Positions 48,173 through 59,175 of a stretch of 64,000 nt of DNA are shown here, in pieces. The DNA is from Ashinkailepas kermadecensis. Its lineage: Eukaryota; Arthropoda; Thecostraca; Neolepadidae. The DNA is taken from the NCBI GenBank assembly GCA_034440615.1, contig JAOTOM010001611.1, positions 1-64,000 of the forward strand, given 5' to 3'. The position numbers and the translations under genes are program-made. The notes beneath the pieces were generated by a model. The model searched no databases. It was not told the origin of the DNA and saw only the letters and a program-made list of their open reading frames with translations. Within the stretch, counting starts at the first letter, position 1. Every line of letters begins with the position of its first letter.

Positions 48173-49144
48173 TGTAGCGATCCACAGTGTTCTGTAGAAA
48201 GCTCCGCGTCTGCTTTTCTTGTCGGCGACGTGCTACCTATAAGCTTTGGTACGGTGCAGAGGTCGGCTATATACCAGTCGTCTTTGGTACGGTGCAGAGG
48301 TCGTCTATATACCAGTCGTCTTCAATATTTATCACAGACGACGTGCCGGAGGCCTAGTCAATGATGCGCCTCCTCTCAACAGACGGGCCAATCGGTACGA
48401 TATGTTTATAGTCCATTCAAGACGGCTCGCGCCGTGCAGGTAGTCTAGATTCACCACAGATGGCGGTTGATCTAACTAGATAGCGTGTCAGCCGACGCAG
48501 AGGAACGCGATTGAACGCACTGCACAACAAACACGCACAGCAACACGAAGTCGACAGGTACGGGAGCGAGTGCAGGACGGCTCGCTCTCGGAGGTGTATC
48601 GAGCTCGCCTTCCTAAGGTTACCTAACTACTGGCCATCCGGGGTCCTCTATATATACGGCTCGTACACGTCCGCATATGTTGCAGGAACGCCAGAGGAAG
48701 GGTGTGCAGGTCGAGTTGTTTGCGATGAGGGGGACAGAGTCTTGGACTGGTCTGTTGAGATAATGAATATGACGAGGGTCACCTTTGGAAGGATGTTTTT
48801 GCGTGGTGGCAGTCGTGTGCTGGCTCGGATAAGACATTAACGTAGTAGGGTGTTGGTGTGGTTGGTGCCAATTGGTGGCATACATTCGGGCAACGTTTAC
48901 GTAGCGGTGGGCTTGGGACTGAGCGGAGCGCGTACGAAGAATCGTGCGCTGCTCGGGGTCACATTGACCAAGGTCCGGCTGGCAATAAACCGAGGCGGCA
49001 AAACAGTGTCGTTAGCATAAACAATGACGTCGCCGAGAATGGCGATGGAGGAACGAAGCAAGTTTCGGCTAGTTGTGGCTGGTGAACATGTTACGCGGAG
49101 TACAGAAGTGCACGGCACGGCTCGACATGGCATGGCTAACCGTT
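48173..49144. other. Unassigned spacer between the two 19-bp arrays
   Basis: A 39-bp duplication (TTTGGTACGGTGCAGAGGTC) lies at 48244-48320. Open frames at 48511-48840 and on the opposite strand show no recognised domain. Confidence 0.4.
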
Positions 49145-49412
49145 ACAACAGCAGGACAGCTGCCATACAGCAGGGCAGCTGCTATGCAGCAGGACAGCTG
49201 CATTGCAGTAGAGCAGCTGTCACACAACACGACAGCTGCCATACAGCAGGACAGCTGCCATACAACAGGGCAGCTACATGCAGTTGGCCAGCTGCCATAC
49301 AGCAGGACAGCTGACATACAGCCGGGCAGCTGCCATGCAGCAGGGCAGCTACCATACAGCAGGGAAGCTGCCATACAGCAAGACAGCTGCCATACAGCAG
49401 GTCAGCATGTGG
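49145..49412. repeat. 19-bp satellite, array 2
   Basis: About 14 units of the same CAGCTGCCATACAGCAGGA family, including shared variants such as CAGTTGGCCAGCTGCCATAC, so arrays 1 and 2 come from one ancestor. Confidence 0.94.
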
Positions 49413-49894
49413 AGGTTGATGACTTGACTATACGGACACTTGGTGACCCATCGGACTGGGATATACGCGAGCACGTCACGTCACGTCACGTCGCGTCACG
49501 TCACGTCACGTCGGCAACGTCATCTCAAATCGGGTGACGATTTGGCCGATAAGAATACACGAAGTCGTTTCCATGCATCTTGTGCGTCACGCACGGGCAA
49601 GTCCAATTACGTCGAGCAGTCCGCATCTGTCGCATCCGTCCGCGCAGTGTTCAGTATTCCGCTGTCGTCGGTACGCGGTGCTCGTTGCTCGTGTTTGAAT
49701 GTGGTGCGTTTGATGTGCCTCGTGGACGCGCGGCGAATCGATTAGCATGCCAATTGCTGTCAGACGGCGGAGGAGGCGACAACGCCAGGCTGCGCAGCTT
49801 CTCTGAAGGCTTCTCTCATCGTGGCCGCAATACTCAGCTAGCAATGGCCACTGACCATTGCTAGCTGCTGACACCTGTGTCTCGCGCCCGGCAA
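49413..49894. other. Unassigned; CACGT-CACGT run at 49475-49515
   Basis: A short ACGTCACGTCACGTCACGTC-type run, then non-repetitive sequence without a recognised gene. Confidence 0.45.
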
Positions 49895-50292
49895 TGGTGC
49901 TCACCCAGCTACGGCTACGTGTCACCCAGCTACGGCTACACGTCACCCAGCTACGGCTACATGTCACCCAGCTACGGCTACATGTCACCCAGCTCGACTA
50001 CGTGTCACCCAACTACGGCTACGTGTCACCCAGCTACGGCTACATGTCACCCAGCTACGGCTACATGTCACCCAGCTACGGCTACATGTCACCCAGCTAC
50101 GGCTACACGTCACCCAGCTACGGCTACATGTCACCCAGCTACGGCTACACGTCACCCAGCTACGGCTACATGTCACCCAGCTACGGCTACGTGTCACCCA
50201 GCTACGGCTACATGTCACCCAGCTCGGCTACGTGTCACCCAGCTACGGCTACACGTCACCCAGCTACGGCTACACGTCACCCAGCTACGTAG
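49895..50292. repeat. 21-bp satellite (CACCCAGCTACGGCTACATGT)
   Basis: About 18 units. One frame encodes YGYMSPS heptads, but units shortened by one base (near 49990 and 50222) shift the frame, so it is not maintained as a protein. Confidence 0.95.
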
Positions 50293-50700
50293 CATAGACC
50301 GGCGATACGCCGATGCCCTAATGCTGAAGTTTAAAAATATACTTTAGTTCTGTGCATGGGACTAATGTCATGACCTGTCTTACGTTACGTCATATCCATG
50401 ACTACACGGCATGCCACTGTTGGACCAGCCATTTTGATCCGGAGGGGAGAGGGAGGCACTCGTCAACACTCCGGATTGGTGTCGTTTCACCAAAACAATT
50501 TCAACTACAATGACAAATCGATGGTAGCATACTTAGACCTCGCCAAGAGGTGCGCGACCATGTCTCTGGTTCATCAGGGAGGGGTGCCAGCTTGTCTCAA
50601 ACGTCAATGATCGCTAGAAATTTCGTCGGCGGAGTGCGCTCGAACCTTACGGAGGGACAATGTCAGCTGTAGAATGCCAACGGGCATTTGGACCTTTCCA
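50293..50700. other. Unassigned
   Basis: No recognised feature. Confidence 0.4.
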
Positions 50701-50968
50701 ATGCTAGGCTGTTCTCCAATCGGGGGGATTCCGTCTCTGATCAGGGGATAGTCGTTCTCCGATCAGGAGGTATGGTTTTCCGATCAGGGGAGAGTCGCTC
50801 TCCGATCAGGGGAAAGTTGTTCTCAGGCCAGGGGAGAGTCGTTTTTGGATCAAGAGAGAGCTGTTCTATCAGGAGAGAGTTGTTCGCGGATCAGGAGAGA
50901 TGTTCTCCGATCAGGGGAGAGACGTTCTTCGATCAGGGGAGAGTCGTACTCAGGTTAGAGGAGAGTTC
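50701..50968. repeat. ~23-bp minisatellite (TCCGATCAGGGGAGAGTCGT)
   Basis: About eleven diverged units. Confidence 0.9.
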
Positions 50969-50997
50969 GTTTTTTTATCAGAGAGGACGGGGTTCGC

Positions 50998-51021
50998 ATA
51001 TATATATATACATATGTATGG

Positions 51022-51076
<55 letters not shown>
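50998..51076. repeat. (TA)n microsatellite
   Basis: TA tract with CATATGTATGGA near its start. Confidence 0.97.
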
Positions 51077-51078
<2 letters not shown>

Positions 51079-52300
51079 GCATATAGATAGATCGACACGC
51101 ATATTGCTGGCCTTCCGCTTAGCTACGTACCACTGAGCAATTAGCATTGTGAACAAGACGATTTAATCAGAGTTGAAGGAACGACAATATTTGGCTGGAG
51201 CATGCACAGCTTCTGACGATGTTTGATACCGGCACACTTCACCTGCTAACGCTCCTTAACCCCCGACTACGGCCACACATTAATTGGTAGCCTCCTGTAC
51301 AGCATGCCCTACGGCTTGGGTGTGAACGGGGTACGCACTAACGTTCAGTAGGTGTGTTTTAAGCTGGTATCGTCCTCCGCAAGCTGCTTGGCAAGAGTGA
51401 GGCTAAGTTGTGCCTGCAGTAATGCAGTGCGCTGAGCTTCATATGTGGAACACAGCACCTGATGGTTGTCATCATTCACGCGAGTGCGACATTCAGCTAT
51501 CGTTTCGACAGCCTTCTGGCGAACTACTCCGTCATCGACGACGCACATCGCAAACAGGACAGCTTCGCATTCAAGCCGGTATTCATTGCAGCAAACAGGA
51601 CAGCTTCGCATTCAAGCCGGTATTCATTGCAGCGAACCACGAGTCGGATGTCTGTCTGAATGTCTTCGGGCATTTCTCGGAGCGACTTGATACTACGTTA
51701 CGCGTTTTCGGAGCATGATCACCGTTGTCGGATATAGAACCACATTGGGACGTTGTGGCGAACAATGTGGATCGCGAGATTGATTGCTTCTGGGTTAGGA
51801 GCCCTGTCGATACACATAGTCTGAAACCCATAGGATGCTCTTGTAAACCGCGTGAAAATCGACACCGAACAAAATTGTCGGTTCGAAATTTTGCCATTTC
51901 TCGTCAGCTGCGATTTTTCCAGAATGTTCAGTCATCTGTTAGCACCCACAAGCACTGACATTCATCCAAAGTTCAAGATTGAGCGAAGTAACATCAGGCT
52001 GATAGGTCAGGTCCAGGAATGTCGAAACTAATATCGAGTCAAACTTTCGCTGACAGTTCATCTTTGCTGAAACACATGTATTGACTGCGGAGCAAAATGT
52101 TGCAGGTAATATCCGCCTGGTTCAGCGTGGTGGACAGCATAGAGCACTTCCACGACCGCGCTTAATGAGCGGTCTCAGAATGCTTCAACCCTCCTTCCGT
52201 CAAAACAAAGTGTCGACATCTTGTCTTTCTTTCGACGTTCCGTTCTTTCTCTTGCAGCTCCGCTTCGAGCATGCCTTCCAGCGCGCCAGAGCGTTGTCGA
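51077..52300. other. Unassigned; 42-bp direct duplication at 51556-51640
   Basis: ACAGGACAGCTTCGCATTCA starts two adjacent near-identical copies. The minus frame 51611-51345 has ordinary composition and helix-forming stretches (EAQRTALLQAQLSLTLAKQL), but I do not recognise it. Confidence 0.4.
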
Positions 52301-52375
52301 TCAGCTGCCAACTCGCTCTCGGATCAGCTGCCAACTCGCTCTCGGATCAGCTGCCAACTCGCTCTCGGATGCAAT
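52301..52375. repeat. 23-bp repeat (GATCAGCTGCCAACTCGCTC)
   Basis: Three and a half near-identical tandem units. Confidence 0.93.
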
Positions 52376-52628
52376 GGCGCGTTCGATGTGCATTTGGAAG
52401 CCATTGATGGCAGGGGATCTATAATGCCCACTTGTTTTGCCCGATGGACGATCTCAGCAATTACGAAGCGAATGGGGATGAAAGGTGCCGTAATCGATGT
52501 CTTTTATTTAATATGGTGGTTTTGATGTATGGTGGTTTTGGTGCAGTAATATGGTGGTTTTGACCTACAACCATAATTAATATTTTCCTTGAATTGTCTT
52601 TAAATTGCCCCAAATGGCGTTGAAACGC

Positions 52629-53348
52629 TGTAATCACAACAATAGAAAATGCCCGAAGGACGATCTCAGTAACTACTACACCGATTTTCGTGAAAATGGC
52701 TCTAAAATAAACTTCTACATCGATTTTGGGCCAGTTGAGTCATTGCCAACCGACATAAATAGGTAGAAAGCCACGAAATGAGGGATTGAAATTCGAAATT
52801 TTCCCGATGGACGATCTACGAAAATAAGTTACAGAATTGCGCCAAACACACCCTGATCAATGTCTTTTCACCGTAATAGATCAGTTGAGGCAGTTAAGAT
52901 AAAAATTAACATATGAAATGTAGAAATTCAGCAAATCACAATTCAATTAGAGATGGGTTCAAGGTAGAGATGGGTCAACACAACAAATGCATCACCCACC
53001 TCTAATTGACTTGCGATGTAACCCATCTCTAATTGAATTGCGATATGATGAATTTCTACATTTCATGTTATTTTTTATCTTAACTACCCCAACTGATCTG
53101 ACACGGTGAAAAGACATTGATCAGTGTGTGTTTGGTGCAATTTTGTAACTTACTTTCGTAGATCGTCCATCGGGAAAATCTCGAATTTCAATCCCTCATT
53201 TCGTGGCTTTCTACCTATTTATGCCGGTTGGCAATGACTCAACTGGCCCCAAACCGATGTCGAAGTTTATTTTAGAGCCATTTTCACGAAAATCTGTGTA
53301 GTTGTTACTCAGATCGTCCATCGGGCATTCTCTATTGTTGTGATTACA
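52629..53348. mobile_element. Fold-back element, ~320-bp arms
   Basis: Arm 52629-52945 and arm 53030-53348 are inverted copies at high identity. The outer ends match as TGTAATCACAACAATAGA, and CCCGATGGACGATCT recurs inside. The spacer of ~85 bp contains further AGAGATGGGTT copies. No coding capacity. The right end abuts the truncated TTAA element exactly. I could not identify a target duplication. Confidence 0.85.
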
Positions 53349-54168
53349 TGTGAAAATCGAAATCGCCCGAAAAGTTCTCAAGTTAGGGGCCGCTAAAGTC
53401 AAAAAATGTTATGGCGCCAGACGACAAAAATCGGCGCAGATGCGCTCCCAGTATACTGACAAACGGGAAGTGTTCTAGGCAACACTAGGGACTTGTTTGA
53501 TGCATATTGATATGCTGCATAGCTTCAAGGTCATGTTAGGTCACCAAGGTCAAGTCAGGTCAAGTTCATGACAGGTTAATGGAACCAAACTTGATCACCT
53601 GGAATGTTGCCATAAATGCACTACTGGTTGTCATTTGTACTGTTTGTCATTGCGTTTCCATACTTTATTGATGTACTTCACTCACGAAGTACATCACTCA
53701 CGATGTACTCCCTTCTTCACGAAGCCGATTGCTCCGAGCTGCCCGACGGAGCAGTCGGGCGGGCGGCCGGTTCCGATAACTGGAACAGGTAACTGACCTG
53801 ATAAAGTGGTGCTATATAGGTGACCTGAGGTCAAATGTTGGGTCTATCATCTGCATTGCATCATTAATAATGTCCAAAACATCATTGATGCCCATTTTTG
53901 AGCATTTAAACACAATCACAGCGATCCATAACGATGACAAGCCAAGCCACGCAAAACCGGAAAACTTTGCCAATCTGACCTCATTTGACCTTGAAGATAT
54001 TGTCCTAAGGTCACGAAAATTGCACACAATAGAGTTCACTACCGTGCCCATTCACCCTGCGAATTTCGTTCCTCCAGCTTTACTAGGAGCCGAGATCTTA
54101 GGGGGGCGGAATCCGCCCCCCACCTCCAGTGCGCGTAATTCTCAGAGGCCCTCCAGGGCGCGTGTTAA
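53349..54168 (+). mobile_element. TTAA-flanked MITE, copy 1 (5'-truncated)
   Basis: This has the same orientation as the copy at 58.2 kb but lacks about the first 140 bp, and begins where the fold-back element ends. It carries the family interior (GGTCACCAAGGTCAAGTCAG, GGAACGAAATTCG in complement) and ends in CTCCAGGGCGCGTGTTAA. The TTAA at 54165-54168 is shared with copy 2, which lies head-to-head. Confidence 0.85.
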
Positions 54169-55090
54169 CACGCGCCCTGGAGGGCCTCTGAGAATTACGC
54201 GCACTGGAGGGGGCGGATTCCGCCCCCCCTCAGATCTCGGCTCCTAGTAAAGCTGGAGGAACGAAATTCGCAGGGTGAATGGGCACGGTAGTGAACTCTA
54301 TTGTGTGCAATTTTCGTGACCTTAGGTCAATATCTTCAAGGTCAAATGAGGTCAGATTGGCAAAATTTTCCGGTTTTGCGTGGCTTGGCTTGTCATCGTT
54401 ATGGATCGCTGTGATTGTGTTTAAGTGCTCAAAAATGGGCATGAATGATGTCTTGGACATTACTAATGATGCAATGCAGATGCTAGACCCAACATTTGAC
54501 CTCAGGTCACCTATATAGCACCACTTTATCAGGTCAGTTACCTGTTCCAGTTACCGGAACCGGCCGCCCGCAGACTGCTCCGTCGGGCAGCTCGGAGCAA
54601 TCGGCTTCGTGAAAAAGGGAGTGAAGTACATGAATAAAGTATGGAAACGCAATGACAAACAGTACAAATGACAACCAGTAGTGCATTTATGGCAACATTC
54701 CAGTTGATCAAGTTTGGTTCCATTAACCTGTCATGAACTTGACCTGACTTCACCTTGGTGACCTAACATGACCTTGAAACTATACAGCATATCAATTTGC
54801 ATCAAACAAGTCGCTAGTGTTGCCTAGAACACTTCCCTTTTGTCAGTATACTGGAAGCGCATCAGCGCCGATTTTGGTGGTCTGGCACTAAAACATGTTT
54901 TGACTTTAGCGGCCCCTAACTTGAAAAATTTTCGGCCGATTTCAATTTTTCTTGCTTTAAACGACGTGCCGTTCATTTCTAGGCAGGTACACCGAAAATT
55001 GTGTATATCGACCGGTAAAATCTGCAGTTATTTGCGAAAAACCGGAGGGGTGGGCGGATTTCGCCCCCCCCCCTCCAGTGCGCGTGTTAA
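54165..55090 (-). mobile_element. TTAA-flanked MITE, copy 2 (complete)
   Basis: A 926-bp unit between TTAA at 54165-54168 and TTAA at 55087-55090. Termini are TTAACACGCGCCCTGGAGG and, inverted from the right, TTAACACGCGCACTGGAGG, followed by G-rich/GGATTTCGCC-type subterminal inverted sequence. TTAA duplications are typical of piggyBac-type elements, but the termini are not a piggyBac sequence I can name. It is almost the mirror image of copy 1. The open frames through it are not convincing genes. Confidence 0.87.
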
Positions 55091-55894
55091 GCATGCATTT
55101 GTCATTGCAATGGTATTTCATATATATTATCTTCTCACTAGTGGGCATACATCCAGCATGCATTTTCGGCATAGCAGACAACTGAGTGCTTCGCAGCTAA
55201 TGAAGCCGAAATACGACACAATATGGGTACGATTGTACTCCAGAAGACAGCCGGAACTGAATGACACGGGACTTGCAAGCTTCTGTTACCCTAGCTTCTG
55301 TTACTTGCAAGCTTCTGTTGCAAGCTTCTGTTTTCAGAAAACCCAGGTTTCATGTTGTCGTCGAATAGCGGCGCAACTGTCGCTCGACCTAAACCGTTTA
55401 CGCTTTCGTTGCGCAAAGTGAAGGTCGATAAATGATAAACGTTATGTGGGACGACCTTGTCTGAAACAACTCATGATATTTCGGAGCTCCCAGCGGCTCC
55501 GTCGTCAGATGGAATATTCGAAGAGAAGGTAATTAAGGTTGCAGAACTTTCAAGCACTAGATACGAGCAGTGAGAAAATCGGCAATTCAGCATAGTAAAA
55601 GTCGGCAAGGAGACTGTAAAGCATCACAATCGAAACTTCCACGTAGTACAAACAGTAAAGAGACCATAGAATCATTATAATTTTAATTGCGATAATCCTC
55701 CTTCCACCCACTCCTTATATTACTGCTTATCAATATCAGCCACTCCCCAGATGGTCGACCATTATAAATCCTTATGCCGATTCAGCTATGGTCGCGACTT
55801 TCTAATATGATATGATCCTACTAGCTTCCTTCTCCCAGACTGAGTTTCCCGTCCAAGAATCTCCAGTGGATATCGTGTCGAATACTTACAGCGT
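55091..55894. other. Unassigned; short CTTCTGTTACTTGCAAG repeats near 55280-55330
   Basis: No gene recognised. Confidence 0.4.
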
Positions 55895-56440
55895 GTTCAG
55901 CGTCAGCGAACATTTCTAGTTAGAAGAGAACGTTCCGGTGCTCCTTCAGGCGCTTGTTCAGCGGCCGACCACTCTCACAAGTGTACATTCGCAGGCACCC
56001 CAGGCGGTAGATGGTCCCCGAGCTTTTCCCCCGATCTATTAGGTCTTTGAGGCGTTGGCACAGTTTCCTTTTCAAGGATTGTCTGGACGCGTGAGCGATG
56101 ACAACGCCCAGGGGCCTCCGGCGTTCCAGGCGCTCTGCAATGCCCAGGAAATAGAGAACTGAAAGGTATCCCAGATTGTTTTCCGCGTTTCGTTTTCGGT
56201 CTCTGTGTTCTCGTGTTGCAGACGTAGCGCATTTTTTTTTCGGTAGCCGTTAGCAAGGCAAGGCGCACGACACCTTGCTTCACCTTTTGGGGTGGTTCGA
56301 TTATTGCCGCAGGCATCGATAACCTGCCGGTTATCGATGGTGATTTAGTTTTGGTGTTACACTTCCAAACCATTGTGGAAGACAACTCCGTTACGCTCGC
56401 CACAAACTTTAACGATGTGCATTTTTCATGATTCTAGAGG
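55895..56440 (-). pseudogene. Penelope-like element C-terminal fragment with GIY-YIG remnant
   Basis: On the minus strand, KDLIDRGKSSGTIYRLGC followed by MYTCESGRPLNKRLKEHR (about 56065-55925) matches the start of the GIY-YIG endonuclease of Penelope-like retroelements, where the family reads close to GVIYRIPC...YIGETGRPL...RLKEHR. Here the glycine-containing YIG is changed to YTC, and a stop follows soon after NVLF. Upstream, the frame shifts and is hard to follow to about 56440. The fragment is inactive and is the second Penelope trace in the window. Confidence 0.68.
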
Positions 56441-56483
56441 ATGGACTTCGTCACATAGCTACTGATGTATGTGGGAGACCGCG

Positions 56484-56760
56484 GACCTGCGACGCGGTGT
56501 TTGTCGATGTCCGATTGGTTGCGGTCCGCCTGAGCCCCCGGGCAGTCTGAGGGTCACGGCCATGTCACCGGTCCCGACCTGCGACGCGGTGTTTGTCGAT
56601 GTCCGATTGGTTGCGGTCCGCCTGAGCCCCCGGGCAGTCTGAGGGTCACGGCCATGTCACCGGTCCCGACCTGCGACGCGGTGTTTGTCGATGTCCGATT
56701 GGTTGCGGTCCGCCTGAGCCCCCGGGCAGTCTGAGGGTCACGGCCATGTCACCGGTCCCG
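56484..56760. repeat. 92-bp unit, three apparently identical tandem copies
   Basis: Units start with GACCTGCGACGCGGTGTTTG at 56484, 56576 and 56668. I see no differences between the copies except at the left edge. Confidence 0.96.
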
Positions 56761-56785
56761 CTCGGGCCGGCATTCGTTCGCCACA

Positions 56786-57130
56786 GAGAGGAACGTTATT
56801 AGCTCAGTGGCTAAGCTGAACGTCTGGCCTGCCAGAGGTACAGGGTTCGATTCCCCGCGGTGCCCGCCTTTCCTGTCAGGGTGAGAGGCAGGCGACGCCA
56901 TGTGGTCTCAGCTACTGGATGCGTCGCAAAGCCACAACCAATCACACCGCGGCGCCCGACCTTCCTGTCAGGGTGAGACGCAGACGACACCATATGCCCT
57001 CCGTTGCTGAGTGCGTAATAAAGCCACAGCCAATGACACCGCGGTGCCCGGGCTTCATGTCCGGGTGAGAGGCAGACGACGCCACATGACCTCTCCTGCT
57101 GAGTGCGTCGTAAAGCCACAACCAATCAAA
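56786..57130 (+). mobile_element. tRNA-derived SINE, copy 4 (Gly-type head, tripled tail)
   Basis: The head has TTAGCTCAGTGGC (A box), CCTGCCAGAGG (GCC anticodon, Gly-like) and GGTTCGATTCC (B box). The tail unit starts at CCGCGGTGCCCG (56856) and repeats near 56947 and 57041 with ~91-94-bp spacing. Each unit contains GTGAGA(G/C)GCAG(G/A)CGAC, related to GTGAGAGATTGGCGAC of the other SINEs, and ends with a CCACAACCAAT-type sequence. The first unit has a hairpin CCTGTC/GGCAGG at 56872-56892. Confidence 0.8.
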
Positions 57131-57229
57131 ATTGGCTACTGATAAGGAGTGCGGTACGACACATCTGCTTCAGCGTTGTGCTAAAATACCAGGCGTTCCG
57201 ACATGGCGCAGCCAGCAGTGCCCCCCCTG

Positions 57230-57865
57230 AGCGGCGTTCCCGCTGCTCTGCCCAGTCGGTTGCCGCCCACTCTGCCCAATCGCTTACCGCCCACTCTGCG
57301 CGACCGGTTACCGCCCACTCTGCGCGACCGGTTACCGCCCACTCTGCCCAGTCGGTTACCACCCACTCTGCCCAGCCGGTTACCGCCCACTCTGCGCGGC
57401 CGGTTACCGCCCACTCTGCCCAATCGGTTACCGCCCACTCTGCCCAGTCGGTTACCGCCCACTCTGCGCGACCGGTTACCGCCCACTCTGCGCGACCGGT
57501 TACCGCCCACTCTGCGCGACCGGTTACCGCCCACTCTGCCCAGTCGCTTACCGCCCACTCTGCCCAATCGGTTACCGCCCACTCTGCCCAGTCGGTTACC
57601 GCCAACTCTGCCCAGTCGATTACCGCCAACTCTGCCCAGTCGCTTACCGCCCACTCTGCCCAATCGCTTACCGCCCACTTTGCCCAATCGGTTACCGCCC
57701 ACTCTGCCCAGTCGCTTACCACCCACTCTGCCCAGCGCTTCTGCCTAGCCCACTCTGCCCAGTCGCTTACCGCCCACTCTGCCCAATCGGTTACCGCCCA
57801 CTCTGCCCAATCGGTTACCGCCCACTCTGCGCGACCGATTACCGCCCACTCTGACCCGCCAATGT
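57230..57865. repeat. 24-bp satellite (CCCACTCTGCCCAGTCGGTTACCG)
   Basis: About 26 units with CCCAGTCGG, CCCAATCGG, GCGCGACCGG and GCGCGGCCGG variants interspersed. Because 24 is a multiple of three, every frame stays open (AHSAQSVT on plus, WAEWAVTD on minus). One irregular unit occurs near 57735. Confidence 0.96.
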
Positions 57866-58240
57866 CCGCTGCTTTGACTAGGTCAGTATTTTCGAATGGA
57901 TGCCGGTTTGATATTGCATGTGGGTGCGGCAGTCAAATTGCCAGCTCAATTGTGGGACCAAAGGGCGAGGTTCGTCCACTTCGTTGACTTATAAATTCCT
58001 GGATCACATCCGGCTGTCTCCGCCCATCATTTGTTTGGAACCATGGCGTATCATTTGGGATGATCCCAGTATATATATTCACATGCAGCGGCTGACATCG
58101 AGGCGGCGGAGCGTTGCACGGAAATTATGATGGAAACGCTTCTTTCTGCTCCACCTCATGTCCCTATGCAGCCAGGCTTAGCTTGTTCTCAAACGGTTAC
58201 AAGATTACCTCCTGTGAATCCGCCTCCGAAGCTCATAACT
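57866..58240. other. Unassigned
   Basis: No recognised feature. Confidence 0.4.
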
Positions 58241-59170
58241 TTAACACGCGCACTGGAGGGGGGGGGCGAAATCCGCCCACCCCTCCGATTTTTCGTAAAT
58301 AACTGCAGATTTTACCGGTCGATATACGCGATTTTCTGCGTGCCTGCTTAGAAATGACCGGCGCGTCGTGTAAAGCAAGAAAAATGGAAATCGGCCGAAC
58401 AATTTTCAAGTTAGGGGCCGTTAAAGTAAAACAAAAATTCTAGCGCCAGACCACAAAAATCGGCGCTGTTGCGCTTCCCGTATATTCGCAAAAGGGAAGT
58501 GTTCTTGGCAACACTAGCGACTTGTTTGATGTATATTGATATGGTATATAGTTTCAGGGTCATGTTAGGTCACCGAGGTCAAGTCAGGTCAAGTTTATGA
58601 CATGTTAATGGAACCAAACTTGATCAACTGGAATGTTGTCATAAATACACTACTGTTTGTCATTTGTACTGCTTGTCATTGCGTTTCCATACTTTATTCA
58701 TGTACTTCACTCCTTTCTTCACGAAGCCGATTGATCCGAGCTTCCCGGCGGAGCAGTCGGGCGGGCGGCCCGGTTCCGGTAACTGGAACAGGTAACTGAC
58801 CTGATAAAGTGGTGTTATATAGGTGACCTGAGGTCAAATGTTGGGTCTAGCATCTGCATTGCATCATTAGTAATGTCCAAAACATCATTGATGCCTATTT
58901 TGGAGCACTTGTCCATACAATTTTGCTCATACAAGTCAAGCCACGCAATACCATACAATTTTGCTCATTTGACCTCATTTGACCTGGAAGATATGGACCT
59001 AAGGTCATGATAGAGTTTGCACACAATAGAGTTCACACGCACACCCAATTTGCACACAATAGAGTTCACTACCGTATCCGTCCACCCTGCGAATTTCGTT
59101 CCTCTAGCTTCACTAGGAGCCTAGATCTTAGGGGGGGGGCGGAATCCCCCCCCTCCAGTGCGCGTGTTAA
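58241..59170 (+). mobile_element. TTAA-flanked MITE, copy 3 (complete)
   Basis: A 930-bp unit bounded by TTAA on both sides, with inverted termini TTAACACGCGCACTGGAGG. It aligns along its length with copies 1 and 2. It has local duplications near 58910-59060 (CATACAATTTTGCTCAT, GCACACAATAGAGTTCAC). Three copies with the same ends establish the family. Confidence 0.9.
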
Positions 59171-59175
59171 CTGCA

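Noticed and set aside
49858..50347. Possible RNA polymerase II CTD-like heptad protein
   Set aside because: Units one base short break the frame, and the same DNA gives open frames in other phases.
53870..54460. Conserved mirrored frames inside the TTAA elements (start MSKTS)
   Set aside because: Present on opposite strands because the elements are inverted copies. There is no recognised domain, and the third copy has rearrangements in the same region.
57103..57987. 294-codon plus frame and ~198-codon Trp-rich minus frames
   Set aside because: Products of a 24-bp repeat.
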